A DNA stretch of 28,514 nt from Pseudomonadota bacterium. Lineage in GTDB: Bacteria; Pseudomonadota; Gammaproteobacteria; Xanthomonadales; Xanthomonadaceae. Below the pieces are notes generated by a model. That model had not been told where the DNA came from and did no database searches. It saw only the letters and a list, made by a program, of their open reading frames with translations. Of this stretch, positions 1 through 8,336 are shown in pieces. The first letter of the stretch is position 1, and each line of letters begins with the position of its first letter. Position numbers and translations under genes: made by a program. The stretch covers positions 1-28,514 of the forward strand of contig JAEWFT010000039.1 of assembly GCA_023388715.1 (NCBI GenBank), in the 5' to 3' direction.

Positions 1-1704
1 GCATGGCACCCGCCCGCATTCCTTGCACGTGCGTGGAGGCTTGGGTGGATCCGGATCGACCGGCTCGCCGTCCCATTGCGGATCGCTGAAATGCAGGTAA
101 GCCTTCACGAAGTCATGGATGGTGAAATAGTCCTTGCCTTCGAAGAGGCGGCTTCCGCGCCCGATGATCTGCTTGAACTCGATCATCGAGTTAACCGGTC
201 GCATGAGAACGATGTTCCGCACATTGCGCGCATCCACGCCCGTGGATAGCTTCTGCGATGTCGTGAGGATGGTCGGTATCGTCTTCTCGTTGTCCTGGAA
301 GTCGCGCAGGTACTCCTCGCCCTTCGCGCCATCGTTGGCGGTCACACGCACGCAATAGAACGGATCCGAGGTGGGCTTGTTCTGGTTGATCAAGTCGCGC
401 ACCAGCGCCGCGTGCTCCTGCGTGGCGCAGAACACCAGGGTTTTTTCCTTCGGCCCAACCTGCTTCATCCACTCGCGAACCCGGAATTCCTCCCGCTCCC
501 GGATGACGATCACCCGGTTGAAGTCCCCTTCCTCGTACCGCTTTCCTTCCTCCACGTCCCCTTCCACAACGCGGTCATCCGGCGTGTAGACGTAGTCATC
601 CAAGGTGGTCGCGTACTGCTTGACCCGGAACGGGGTCAGGAAGCCGTCGTTGATCCCCTCCTTCAGTGAGTAGGTGTAGACCGGCTCACCAAAGTAGACG
701 TACGTGTCAGCATTGGTCTGGCGAAGCGGCGTTGCCGTCAGGCCAAGCTGCACGGCAGGCTTGAAGTACTCAAGGATGGCCCGCCAGGTGCTTTCGTCCT
801 TGGCTCCGCCGCGGTGACATTCGTCGATCACGATGAAATCGAAGAAGTCTGGCGGGTAGTCGCCGAAATACGGCGTGTCGCCCGGCCCACTCATGAATGT
901 CTGGAAGATGGTGAAGAACACGCTGCCGTTCTTCGGCACGCGTCCCTTCTTGCGGATCGCGTCGGGGGCGATGCGCACCAACGCATCATCCGGAAACGCC
1001 GAAAACGCGTTGTATGCCTGATCCGCCAGGATGTTGCGGTCCGCCAGGAAGAGGATGCGAGGTCTTCGCGAAGGCTCACCCCCGCGCTTCCAGTCACCGA
1101 GGTTCCACCTGCTGTGGAACAGCTTCCACGCCAGTTGGAAAGCGATGAACGTTTTGCCTGTTCCGGTGGCCAGCGTCAGCAGGATCCGGTCACGGCCATC
1201 TGCAATCGCGTCCAGCACGCGTTGGATGGCGATGTCCTGGTAGTAGCGCCCCTGCCACGTGCCGCCCTTGTCCTCGAAGGGAATCGCGGAGAAGCGGTCG
1301 CGCCAGGTGTTGGCGGTCGCAAAAGTCCGTTCCCACAACTCATCAGGGCTTGGGAACGCCCGGACCGCGCCCTCCGCGCCACTGGCCATGTCGATGCCGT
1401 AAATCGATTGGCCGTTCGCGGCGTAGGTGAAGCGCACCGCGAGCTTGTGCGCGTAAGCCTTGGCCTGCATGACGCCTTCGCCGCAGGGAACACCCCACGC
1501 CTTGGCCTCGACCACTGCCAGCCGGGTGTTGCGGTGGATCAGCACGTAATCCGCAATCTCGGGTTTGGCCCGCTGCCCATGGCCCTGCAGGCGACCCTCG
1601 GTGATGCGGAACTCCCGGCGGACCTGGCTGCCGTCGACCACCCCCCAGCCCGCCGCCTTCAAGGCCGGATCGATGTGTTCGGCACGCGTCTCCGCTTCAT
1701 TCAT
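1..1704 (-). CDS. hsdR: Type I restriction enzyme R subunit, 3' end cut by window edge
   Basis: Motor and nuclease subunit of a type I restriction-modification complex; it translocates DNA and cuts unmodified targets at a distance. I read the minus-strand frame directly: it is open for 568 codons from the ATG at 1704 to the window edge. The N-terminal nuclease core is visible as D52 followed by E66-A-K68 (VVEAKAW). A superfamily 2 helicase follows, with Walker A ATGTGKT at about 179-185, DECH at about 294-297, and an arginine-finger motif QIIGRGSR further on. The last residues in view include CKECGRVPC, a possible zinc-binding pair. The start is supported by a GGGGGAGAG Shine-Dalgarno sequence just upstream. 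The layout resembles the shorter EcoEI-like HsdR group, so a C-terminal HsdM-interacting region should lie to the left. It is the last gene of the hsdM-hsdS-DUF262-small gene-hsdR series. Confidence 0.96.
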   Translation of the reverse strand, partial: MNEAETRAEHIDPALKAAGWGVVDGSQVRREFRITEGRLQGHGQRAKPEIADYVLIHRNTRLAVVEAKAWGVPCGEGVMQAKAYAHKLAVRFTYAANGQSIYGIDMASGAEGAVRAFPSPDELWERTFATANTWRDRFSAIPFEDKGGTWQGRYYQDIAIQRVLDAIADGRDRILLTLATGTGKTFIAFQLAWKLFHSRWNLGDWKRGGEPSRRPRILFLADRNILADQAYNAFSAFPDDALVRIAPDAIRKKGRVPKNGSVFFTIFQTFMSGPGDTPYFGDYPPDFFDFIVIDECHRGGAKDESTWRAILEYFKPAVQLGLTATPLRQTNADTYVYFGEPVYTYSLKEGINDGFLTPFRVKQYATTLDDYVYTPDDRVVEGDVEEGKRYEEGDFNRVIVIREREEFRVREWMKQVGPKEKTLVFCATQEHAALVRDLINQNKPTSDPFYCVRVTANDGAKGEEYLRDFQDNEKTIPTILTTSQKLSTGVDARNVRNIVLMRPVNSMIEFKQIIGRGSRLFEGKDYFTIHDFVKAYLHFSDPQWDGEPVDPDPPKPPRTCKECGRVPC

Positions 1705-1838
1705 TCGCTCTCCCCCGCAGCGAGGATACCAAGCGAAAGTTGCAGCGGCCGACGACTGCCGCCCGCTCCGCAACAGCGCACTGCTGAGAGGTCATTGCGC
1801 TGCATTCCTGCAGCTGGTGCAAGACGCGCGCACCGCGC

Positions 1839-2192
1839 TCATTCAAGCGCTTCGTTCTGTGGACGCACGGTCGCCCCTGCAACCCAGTCATGCCTGCTCT
1901 TCGCTAGCCAATATCCACGGATGGAGCGCTTGCCCAAGCCCACGGTATTGTTCTGGCCTTTCTTTGGACCGGACTTGACCTTCGCGCGCACACCCTTGCC
2001 ATGCAGCACGACCGCTTGGACCAGCTCTTTCAGGTCTTCCGTATAGCGCGCCGCCTTGGGATCGTTTCCCTTCCCCTCCGGGTGGATCGCAAAGCCATAG
2101 GGGCCATGTTCGGCGTTGATCTTGTAGGGAATCCGACGATTCCCCTCTTCATCGATCAGGAAGAAGTCCAGCTCGCTCGTTTCATTACTCAC
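1839..2192 (-). CDS. Small unknown protein in the type I RM locus
   Basis: 117-residue acidic/basic soluble protein of no family I can name. I chose the GTG at 2192 because a near-perfect Shine-Dalgarno sequence (AAGGAGGT) ends five bases upstream; an ATG four bases inside is out of frame. There is no signal peptide or membrane segment. Visible features are an acidic N-terminus (LDFFLIDEEG), a central basic stretch (KVKSGPKKG) and a tryptophan-rich C-terminal part (GYWLAKSRHDWVAG). It lies 189 bp downstream of the DUF262 gene and 134 bp upstream of hsdR on the same strand, so it is probably cotranscribed with hsdR. The strong ribosome-binding site suggests it is made well. A DNA-mimic or regulatory role is only a guess from context. 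Confidence 0.8.
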   Translation of the reverse strand: MSNETSELDFFLIDEEGNRRIPYKINAEHGPYGFAIHPEGKGNDPKAARYTEDLKELVQAVVLHGKGVRAKVKSGPKKGQNNTVGLGKRSIRGYWLAKSRHDWVAGATVRPQNEALE

Positions 2193-2283
2193 TTAAACCT
2201 CCTTGGTGTTGGGCGTCCGCATGCTGCACAACCCCGGAGTTCGTTTCAATAGAATTTCGTGGGAATTTGATGGGCAAATTTCC

Positions 2284-2338
2284 TCCCAGAAAGTTCCTAG
2301 AAAGTGCCTAGAACCTTCCTGGAAAGTTTCCAGAATCT
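2284..2338. repeat. Five tandem 11-bp repeats upstream of the small RM gene (possible operator)
   Basis: Five head-to-tail 11-bp units start at 2284, 2295, 2306, 2317 and 2328. The plus-strand consensus is TCCTAGAAAGT, with one to six changes per unit. Units 4 and 5 together also form a 15-bp palindrome (CTGGAAAGTTTCCAG). The 11-bp spacing puts each unit on nearly the same face of the helix. The block sits in the 189-bp gap between the DUF262 stop and the GTG of the small gene. It is therefore upstream of the small gene and hsdR. A role as a regulator binding site is inference; a replication-iteron role is unlikely because there is no rep gene nearby. Confidence 0.75.
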
Positions 2339-2381
2339 GCCCAGCCTTTTTCGGCGGTTCTATCAGGGACGCCGAGCGGCG

Positions 2382-4178
2382 CTAGAGCGCCTTGAACCAG
2401 TCCCGCACCTTGAGCGCCATTTGCCGCCGACGCTCCTGCAGGAAGTCCTGGTAAGCCGGAACCTGCCCGTCCAGCATTTCCACTGGAATGCCGTGCATCC
2501 GCAGGTTGTCCACCAGCTCCCCGTGTTCGGTGATGCCGCCGTAGCGACGCGCTCCACCACTCACCTGCTCGGCGAGTTCCCGGAAGTAGGTTTCGGGCGG
2601 CTTCGCGCCGATGGCGATGTTGATCTCGCTCTGCGCGATCACGAAGTTGGCAATCTGGTTGTACGCGCCGCGGGTCAGGCCACCGCCCTTGAGGTGCTGC
2701 TTGGGATAGACGTGGTGCACGTCCGCGCGATTCAGGAGCAGGTCGGTCACGGTGATGTCGCGCGACAGGAACCCCTTGTCACCCGCCTTCACCTGCGCCG
2801 CCTGGAAGACCTTGAAGTAAGGGCTGTTGATCGACGAGGTGTCCATGAACTGCGGGAGCATTCCGGTCCAGAAGCTGTCGGGCAACTGGGTGGGGATCAC
2901 TGCATCGGAATAGGCGAGAACACCGCTGGCATCGATCTGGCGGATGTCGAAGTCGAAGGTCGATTCCGGCGAGCCGCTGTAGCGTCCCGTCAGCAGCGAC
3001 ATCGCGAACCAGCGCCGGACCACCTGCTCAAGGTCCGCAGCGGGAATACCCTCGCGGCGCCCGCGCAGGTAGAGGATGTAGGCGAAGTTGATCGCGTTCT
3101 GGCTGCCGATCATGCTGCTCAGGATGAAACCCGCCGAGCGCAGGATCATGGTGATGCGGTCGAAATGGGTCTTGTTGACGAAGTTCAGCACGCCCTGCCG
3201 CAGCTTGGCGAAGGAGGCCTCGGCAATCACGTCCTCGTACTGCTTGGTCTCGAAGTTGCGGCCTGAAAGCAGCGCCACCAGGTCCTGCAACTTGCCGCGG
3301 CCAAACTCCGAGGTGAACGCCACCCGCAGCATGTCGGTGTAGGTGGGGTCGTAGATGTCGTCGTTGACGTCCGCGATCCATTTCAGCTTGTCGTAGAACT
3401 CCGAATGTACGAACTCGGGGTCACCCTTGCGGATGCGGGCCAGGAACTCCGGCGCCACTGCCATGTGGCAGAAGTAGTCGATCGCCTTGCGCAGCGTGTT
3501 GCCGCCGTGCGTCGTGTTCACCGCGATCTTGGACATCGCGAAGTCCGCCTGCGACAGAGGCGAGCCCGCCGAGTTGACCCGGATGAAGATCTCGGTGACG
3601 GTCTCAATGTCCAGGTCTTCCGCCAGCTCGATGATGCCAACGTGGTTGTGGATGATCCCGCGCAGCTTCTCGATGACCTTGAAGATGGCGTCCTGCGAAC
3701 AACCGGGATTCGCCTTGCAGTAGTCGGCCACGAGCTGGAACAGGCTGGCACCCGGGGCGAACACCTGCGCCACGTCGGGAATCCACGCCACGTTCTTGCG
3801 GATGGCCGGGTTGGCGACCTCGAACTTCTCGTCCTGCGGGTTGAAGGCAATGCGGATCTGCACCGACTCGTAGTCGTCGGTCAGCACCTCCACGCCCAGC
3901 AGCGCCGCCATCAGCGCGGTCACGCGCTGCTGCCCGTCGATCAGGATGCGCTTGCCTGCGGAGGTGCTGCCGTCCTTGAGCTTGACCGAGGGATTGCGCC
4001 AGGCGATCAGGTAGCCGACCGGGTAGCCCTGGTAGAGCGAGTCCAGCAGGTTGCGGACCTTGGTGGCCTCCCAGACGAACGGGCGCTGGATCTCCGGGAT
4101 GGCTATTTCGCCGGACTTGACCCAGGTGAGCAGGGTTTCGACGGGGTGCGGGGTGACGGTGTAGCGCTGGGTGGACAT
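2382..4178 (-). CDS. DUF262/GmrSD-type nuclease inside the type I RM locus
   Basis: 598-residue protein of the DUF262 (GmrS/ParB-like) family. The N-terminus has the family signature IPEIQRPFVW at 27-36 and DGQQR at 81-85, the ParB-like nucleotide-binding/hydrolysis motif. Near the C-terminus, HHVYPKQHL at about 488-496 followed by conserved asparagines looks like an HNH (DUF1524-type) nuclease core. Members such as GmrSD, BrxU and SspE act as modification-sensing restriction enzymes that use a nucleotide. Here the gene starts nine bases after hsdS and is clearly in the same operon. It could be a second, modification-dependent restriction activity carried with the RM system, or a modulator of it; the sequence cannot decide. 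No frameshift or missing motif is seen. Confidence 0.9.
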   Translation of the reverse strand: MSTQRYTVTPHPVETLLTWVKSGEIAIPEIQRPFVWEATKVRNLLDSLYQGYPVGYLIAWRNPSVKLKDGSTSAGKRILIDGQQRVTALMAALLGVEVLTDDYESVQIRIAFNPQDEKFEVANPAIRKNVAWIPDVAQVFAPGASLFQLVADYCKANPGCSQDAIFKVIEKLRGIIHNHVGIIELAEDLDIETVTEIFIRVNSAGSPLSQADFAMSKIAVNTTHGGNTLRKAIDYFCHMAVAPEFLARIRKGDPEFVHSEFYDKLKWIADVNDDIYDPTYTDMLRVAFTSEFGRGKLQDLVALLSGRNFETKQYEDVIAEASFAKLRQGVLNFVNKTHFDRITMILRSAGFILSSMIGSQNAINFAYILYLRGRREGIPAADLEQVVRRWFAMSLLTGRYSGSPESTFDFDIRQIDASGVLAYSDAVIPTQLPDSFWTGMLPQFMDTSSINSPYFKVFQAAQVKAGDKGFLSRDITVTDLLLNRADVHHVYPKQHLKGGGLTRGAYNQIANFVIAQSEINIAIGAKPPETYFRELAEQVSGGARRYGGITEHGELVDNLRMHGIPVEMLDGQVPAYQDFLQERRRQMALKVRDWFKAL

Positions 4179-4187
4179 CCTGTCTCC

Positions 4188-5345
4188 TTAGAGCTGGCCC
4201 GAGAAGGCTTGGTGCAGCAGGGATTGCCTGAGCTCGTCGAGGGCGGCGAGTTTGCGGGTGTAGAGGGATTCGAGGTGGGACACATCATCCTGGATCGCCT
4301 CAAGCTCCCTAGCGATCTGCTGCTGCGTCGCTAGGGGGGGAACCGGCACTGAGACGCGACTTGCTAACTCGATATTGAGGTTGCGCACCGTGGAGCCTGC
4401 GGCCAGCCGATCGAACTGCTGATACATGCACTGCGATGCGAGCAGCAGGTACAGGAAATCCTGCTCGAAGCTGTCCTCGTACTTCGACAGCACCAACCAT
4501 CCGTCGTGAATGCAGCCGGACGTGCGCATTATGTAGGGCCGCCCGAAGCTCATCGAGTTTGACAGTAGGAAGTCCCCACTGTGCACCAGGCGCGAGCGGG
4601 TCACGCCGGTCGGCTTGATTTTCTCGCGGGTCCGATAGATGTACTTCGAACTCGCAGATGCGTCGCCGATCTTGACCCAGTTCACCCCGTCAGAGGCGTT
4701 CGTGAGAAAGGCCTTGATAGGCCTGGGCGATCCCCCGCGCGCAATTTCGCAGACCTCACCAAGCCGCCGCTCTGGCCAACCATTCGATCCAAGAGCAGCG
4801 GTTAAAGATGCTTCGAACGCCTCCCGAGCACAGCGCAGGCTCTTCTCGGCATTGGCCTTGGCGGTGGCGATGCCCGCAAACGCTTCGTCGAGTAGCGCGA
4901 CGATGCGGTGTTGTTCCTCAATCGAAGGCGCAGGAAACTCCACCCCCAAGATTTGCTTCGACGACAAGTGCTTGACCGTCGCGAACGCCGTGACATCTTC
5001 GATGTCTTTCAAGTACTTATTGATGCCGTAGAGAACGAATCGAGGCAACAAGTCGCCACTGAACCCCTGTAAGCGACAAACCCGCTGGTTCAGCAACGCT
5101 TCTGGGCCTTTCCACTCATGGCATCGGAACTCGCCGTCCATCCCGATCAGCAAGTCGCCTCGCTTTACCAGATACCGTTTGTCGTACTCACCGTCGAAAC
5201 ATGTGTCGGTTTCGGTCCCGCGCTTGAGATCCCGAATTCGGATGAGTGGTGTCCCGGTTGTGCCAAACTTCTTCGAGTCGAACGCGAACCCATTCTGGAG
5301 TTGGAGAAGATCTCCTAGCGCCCGCCTCTTCCAGCCGCTTGTCAT
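4188..5345 (-). CDS. hsdS: Type I restriction-modification specificity subunit S
   Basis: 385-residue DNA-recognition subunit. The normal two-fold layout is visible: target recognition domain 1 (about 1-135), a central coiled-coil spacer beginning PSIEEQHRIVALLDEAF, target recognition domain 2 (about 185-325, opening GWPERRLGEV), and a C-terminal coiled coil beginning PPLATQQQIARELEAI. The two conserved regions hold the two recognition domains apart and bind two HsdM copies. The start overlaps the hsdM stop by four bases (ATGA), indicating translational coupling. The length is normal for an intact two-domain HsdS. The target sequence cannot be read from this protein. No inverted repeats or spare half-genes pointing to phase-variable shuffling are seen nearby. 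Confidence 0.96.
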   Translation of the reverse strand: MTSGWKRRALGDLLQLQNGFAFDSKKFGTTGTPLIRIRDLKRGTETDTCFDGEYDKRYLVKRGDLLIGMDGEFRCHEWKGPEALLNQRVCRLQGFSGDLLPRFVLYGINKYLKDIEDVTAFATVKHLSSKQILGVEFPAPSIEEQHRIVALLDEAFAGIATAKANAEKSLRCAREAFEASLTAALGSNGWPERRLGEVCEIARGGSPRPIKAFLTNASDGVNWVKIGDASASSKYIYRTREKIKPTGVTRSRLVHSGDFLLSNSMSFGRPYIMRTSGCIHDGWLVLSKYEDSFEQDFLYLLLASQCMYQQFDRLAAGSTVRNLNIELASRVSVPVPPLATQQQIARELEAIQDDVSHLESLYTRKLAALDELRQSLLHQAFSGQL

Positions 5346-6796
5346 ACCAAAGCCCTGATCTTCGCCAGCACCTGCGCGCTCGCCGCATCCAGCGCCGCAA
5401 TCTCATCAAGGATTTCACGCGGACTGCGCTGCGCCTTCACCTCGCCGCCATTCGGGTTCTTCACCGAGAGGTCGAACGTCGCCTGATCCACGGACGCCGC
5501 GTCCACCGTCCAGCTTTTCGCCGAATCGGCGAACGTCTTCTGCAATTCCACGAACTCGGTCAGGTCCGCATCGTTGAGCGGATTGGTCTTGCCCAGGCTG
5601 CGGCCCGGATCGAGCTGGTAGTACCAGGTCTTGCGCGTGGGTGCGCCCTTCTCGAAGAACAGCACCACGGTCTTCACGCCCGCGCCCTGGAAGGTGCCGG
5701 ACGGGCAGTCCAGCACCGTGTGCAGGTTGCATTCGGCCAGCAGCTTGCGGCGCAGGCTGGTGCTGGCGTTGTCGGTATTGGACAGGAACGTGTTCTTGAT
5801 GACGATGGCCGCGCGCCCGCCGGGCTTGAGCATGCGGATGAAGTGCTGCAGGAACAGGAACGCGGTTTCGCCGGTCTTGATCGGAAAGTTCTGCTGGACC
5901 TCCTTGCGCTCCTTGCCGCCGAACGGCGGATTGGCCAGCACGATGTCCTTCTGGTCCTTCGGCTGGATGTCGTTGAGGTTCTGGCCCAGGGTGTTGGCGT
6001 GGACGATGTTCGGCGCCTCGATCCCGTGCAGGATCATGTTCATCACGCCGATCACGTAGGCCAGGCCCTTCTTCTCCTGGCCGTAGAAGGTCCTCTCCTG
6101 CAGGGTCTTGATGTCGTTCGTCGACAGCTTGTCCTGGCCGCGCAGGTGGTCGTAGGCCTCACACAGGAAGCCCGCACTGCCGCAGGCGCCGTCGTAGATG
6201 GTCTCGCCGATCTGCGGGTCCAGCACGCGGATCATGGCGCGGATCAACGGGCGGGGCGTGTAGTACTCGCCGCCGTTGCGCCCGGCATTACCCATGTTGC
6301 GGATCTTCACCTCGTACAGGTGGCTCAGCTCGTGCTTCTCGGCGCTGCTGCCGAAGCGCAGCTCGTCCACGCGCTCGATCACGTCGCGCAGGTTGTAGCC
6401 GCTGCGGATCTTGTTGGTCAGTTCTCCGAAGATCTCGCCGATCTTGTATTCCAGCGTCTGCGGGCTGCTGGCCTTGATCTTGAAGCCCTGCAGGTAGGGG
6501 AACAGCTCGTCATCGACGAAGTCCACCAGGTCCGGGCCGGTCAGCGCCTTGTTGTGGTCGAGCTTGCCATCCCTGCCCTTGGGTGCCGCCCACGATTCCC
6601 AGCGGAATTTCTTCTGCAGCAGGTACTCGTACTTGCGGCCCTCCAGCTCGGCCTCCATCGCCCGGTCCCGTTCCAGCGCGTCGAGGTACTTGAGGAACAG
6701 CAGCCACGAGGACTGCTCGGTGTAGTCCAGCTCGCTGGTGCAGCCGGCATCCTTGTGCAGGATGTCGTCGATGTTCTTGAAGGCTTGTTCAAACAT
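5342..6796 (-). CDS. hsdM: Type I restriction-modification methyltransferase subunit M
   Basis: 484-residue N6-adenine methyltransferase subunit. It has an N-terminal HsdM helical domain (about 1-150), EYYTP at 177-181, the SAM-binding motif I as YDGACGSAGF at 201-210, and the catalytic motif NPPF at 289-292. Motif I differs slightly from the usual DPACGTGGF form but keeps the glycine pattern. I took the ATG at 6796 (MFEQAFKNID) because it begins the family homology and is preceded by GGAAAAGAGA. The open frame runs further upstream to 6964, but that part is arginine-rich and lies antiparallel in frame to nothing known, overlapping the neighbouring lipoprotein gene. The gene is first in the RM operon, and its stop overlaps the hsdS start. 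Confidence 0.97.
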   Translation of the reverse strand: MFEQAFKNIDDILHKDAGCTSELDYTEQSSWLLFLKYLDALERDRAMEAELEGRKYEYLLQKKFRWESWAAPKGRDGKLDHNKALTGPDLVDFVDDELFPYLQGFKIKASSPQTLEYKIGEIFGELTNKIRSGYNLRDVIERVDELRFGSSAEKHELSHLYEVKIRNMGNAGRNGGEYYTPRPLIRAMIRVLDPQIGETIYDGACGSAGFLCEAYDHLRGQDKLSTNDIKTLQERTFYGQEKKGLAYVIGVMNMILHGIEAPNIVHANTLGQNLNDIQPKDQKDIVLANPPFGGKERKEVQQNFPIKTGETAFLFLQHFIRMLKPGGRAAIVIKNTFLSNTDNASTSLRRKLLAECNLHTVLDCPSGTFQGAGVKTVVLFFEKGAPTRKTWYYQLDPGRSLGKTNPLNDADLTEFVELQKTFADSAKSWTVDAASVDQATFDLSVKNPNGGEVKAQRSPREILDEIAALDAASAQVLAKIRALV

Positions 6797-6842
6797 TCTC
6801 TTTTCCGGTTGAGATGAGGCGCAGCGGGAGGGGATGAGCTCG

Positions 6843-7508
6843 CTACATCTCCGCCATCGCCTCCAGCGCCGCGCGGTCACCCGCACTCTGCTGCTGCCGC
6901 TGCGACTGCTGCATGTGTCCTGTCGTCGCCCGATGCTGCGCGCGCATCCCGGGATCCAGCGCATCCACCGTCCGCGCGCGCTGGAACAGGGAGTGATCCC
7001 CCGGCGCGAGCTGGCAGTTGCGGCTTAGGGTGTCCATGCCGTCGCGATCGATGGGCGCGGCATCCTGCACATGCACGATGACGGCCAGAGTGTCGCCCAA
7101 CGGTTCAAGCTGCACGCACAACGCATCGATGGTGTCGTGGCTGCGCAGGTGCGCGCCTTCCACGCGGACCAGCAGGTTGTGGCGATCGATCCAGTTGGCG
7201 GAGCGTACGCCGGGCATGGCGCGGGTAATGCCGCGGGCAGCTTCCGGGTTGATGGGGCGCGCCGGGTCGGCCAGCTTCATCGCGCGGCGCATGTCGTCGT
7301 TCATCGCCTCCATGCTGCGTTGCACGCCCGCTTGGTCGCCCGTGAGTGCGGCAACGCGCACGCCGGCCATGTGGCTGGCGGTGCGCAACGGGTCCATCGG
7401 CTGGCCCGCCTGTTGCGGGCGCGGCGCCTCGGGTGCGTCCGCCTGCGGCGCGCTGCATGCTGCCGTCATTGCCATCGCCACCAGGGCGGCAACCATCCGT
7501 GTCGTCAT
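6843..7508 (-). CDS. Putative small lipoprotein, unknown function
   Basis: 221-residue protein beginning MTTRMVAALVAMAMTAAC. A short basic start, a hydrophobic stretch and Cys18 look like a lipoprotein signal, although the residues before the cysteine (T-A-A) are a weak lipobox. The rest is a soluble alanine/arginine-rich domain with two other cysteines (in DALCVQL and SRNCQL) that might pair in the periplasm, and a glutamine-rich tail (MQQSQRQQQ). I chose the ATG at 7508 over a frame start at 7559 because GGAGAGG precedes it and the signal starts there. The stop is 46 bp before hsdM on the same strand, so hsdM might be read from the same transcript. I do not recognise the family. Confidence 0.72.
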   Translation of the reverse strand: MTTRMVAALVAMAMTAACSAPQADAPEAPRPQQAGQPMDPLRTASHMAGVRVAALTGDQAGVQRSMEAMNDDMRRAMKLADPARPINPEAARGITRAMPGVRSANWIDRHNLLVRVEGAHLRSHDTIDALCVQLEPLGDTLAVIVHVQDAAPIDRDGMDTLSRNCQLAPGDHSLFQRARTVDALDPGMRAQHRATTGHMQQSQRQQQSAGDRAALEAMAEM

Positions 7509-7570
7509 GCCAGTCCTCTCCCCTCCCCGAAGGCTAACCGACGGGGGGTGGGGATGCACCCCCGGCGGCT

Positions 7571-7642
7571 GATCGCGGCTGAAGCTGCTCCTACAGTGGG
7601 CATGACAGCGCTAGGTAATCGCGGCTGAAGCCGCTCCCACAG
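7571..7642. repeat. Two REP palindromes
   Basis: Two copies of the window's REP element (core GCGGCTGAAGCCGCTCC followed by CACAG or TACAG) lie at 7571-7596 and about 7618-7642 in the same orientation. They match the cluster around the RAYT gene 3-4 kb away, and are probably its non-autonomous products. Confidence 0.85.
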
Positions 7643-7689
7643 GGGGCGGTCGGTCGAGGGCAAGCGGGTAACCGAATTCGTGGACCCGC

Positions 7690-8095
7690 GCCGGGACACC
7701 GGGGAACTCGGGCGTTGATACCCAGGAACTCGGCGGACCGAGTTCGATGATGTCAGCCTTGATACTCAGGAACTCGGAGCGCCGAGTTAAAAGCTTGGGC
7801 GTTGATGTTCGGGAACTCGGGCCGAGACACTGGGGAACTCGGGCGTTGATACCCGGGAACTCGGAGCGCCAAGTTAAAAGCTTGGGCGTTGATGTTCGGG
7901 AACTCGGGACGAGACACTCGGGAACTCGGGCGTTGATATCCGAGAACTTGGCGGGCCGAGCTCTGAACTCGGAGCGAGACACCCCAGAACTCCGACGGAG
8001 ACACTCGGGAACTCGGGCGGAGACACCAGGGAACCTGGCGCGCCGAGTTCAAAGCTTGGGCGTTGATACCCGGGAACTCGGGCCGCGAGTGGAAG
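7690..8095. repeat. Complex 87-bp tandem repeat with internal 21-23-bp units and hairpins
   Basis: The region is built from short units around GGAACTCGGGCG, arranged in a higher-order unit of 87 bp. The palindrome AACTCGG-N4-CCGAGTT or a close variant occurs at 7727-7744, 7771-7788, 7858-7875, 7945-7962 and 8032-8049; the last four are spaced exactly 87 bp. Adjacent copies 7771-7857 and 7858-7944 differ at five bases only. Because 87 is a multiple of three, long open frames exist on both strands; the plus frame gives a 29-residue repeat. All five differences would change the amino acid in that frame, so I do not call a gene. There are no unique spacers, so it is not a CRISPR array. Confidence 0.85.
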
Positions 8096-8173
8096 ATCAC
8101 TGCAAGGACGCGCCTTTGCGCCAATTGGCCCTTTGGCAGGAGGCCGCAGAGCGGGCAAGGCAACCCCCCCCAG

Positions 8174-8314
8174 CCCTCCCCTTCGCCTGCGGCGAAAGGG
8201 AGGGAGCAAAGCAAACGCACCCCTCCCCAGCCCTCCCCTTCGTCTTTGGCGAAAGGGAGGGATCAAAGCAAGCGCACCACTCCCTAGCCCCCTTCGGCTG
8301 CGGCGAAAGGGGGG
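8174..8314. repeat. 57-bp tandem repeat carrying a long GC hairpin, three copies
   Basis: Three copies of an inverted repeat, CCCTCCCCTTCGCC facing GGCGAAAGGGAGGG over a 3-base loop, lie at 8174-8204, 8231-8261 and 8288-8314. They are spaced exactly 57 bp apart. The linker is also shared (AGCAAAGCAAACGCACC and variants). The third copy is partly eroded. The hairpin could act as a transcription terminator or be a second mobile palindrome family; neither is shown. Confidence 0.82.
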
Positions 8315-8336
8315 TGCAAACAAGGTCCAGTGTTCT

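Noticed and set aside
3405..4334. Plus-strand frame of 309 codons
   Set aside because: Antisense to the DUF262 gene, with low-complexity composition typical of shadow frames.
6797..6964. N-terminal extension of HsdM
   Set aside because: Arginine/serine-rich, not family-like, and overlaps the 3' part of the lipoprotein gene; the ATG at 6796 with an upstream purine-rich site fits better.
7690..8095. CRISPR-like array
   Set aside because: Repeats are regularly spaced, but the sequence between palindromes is itself repeated; there are no unique spacers, and no cas genes are in the window.
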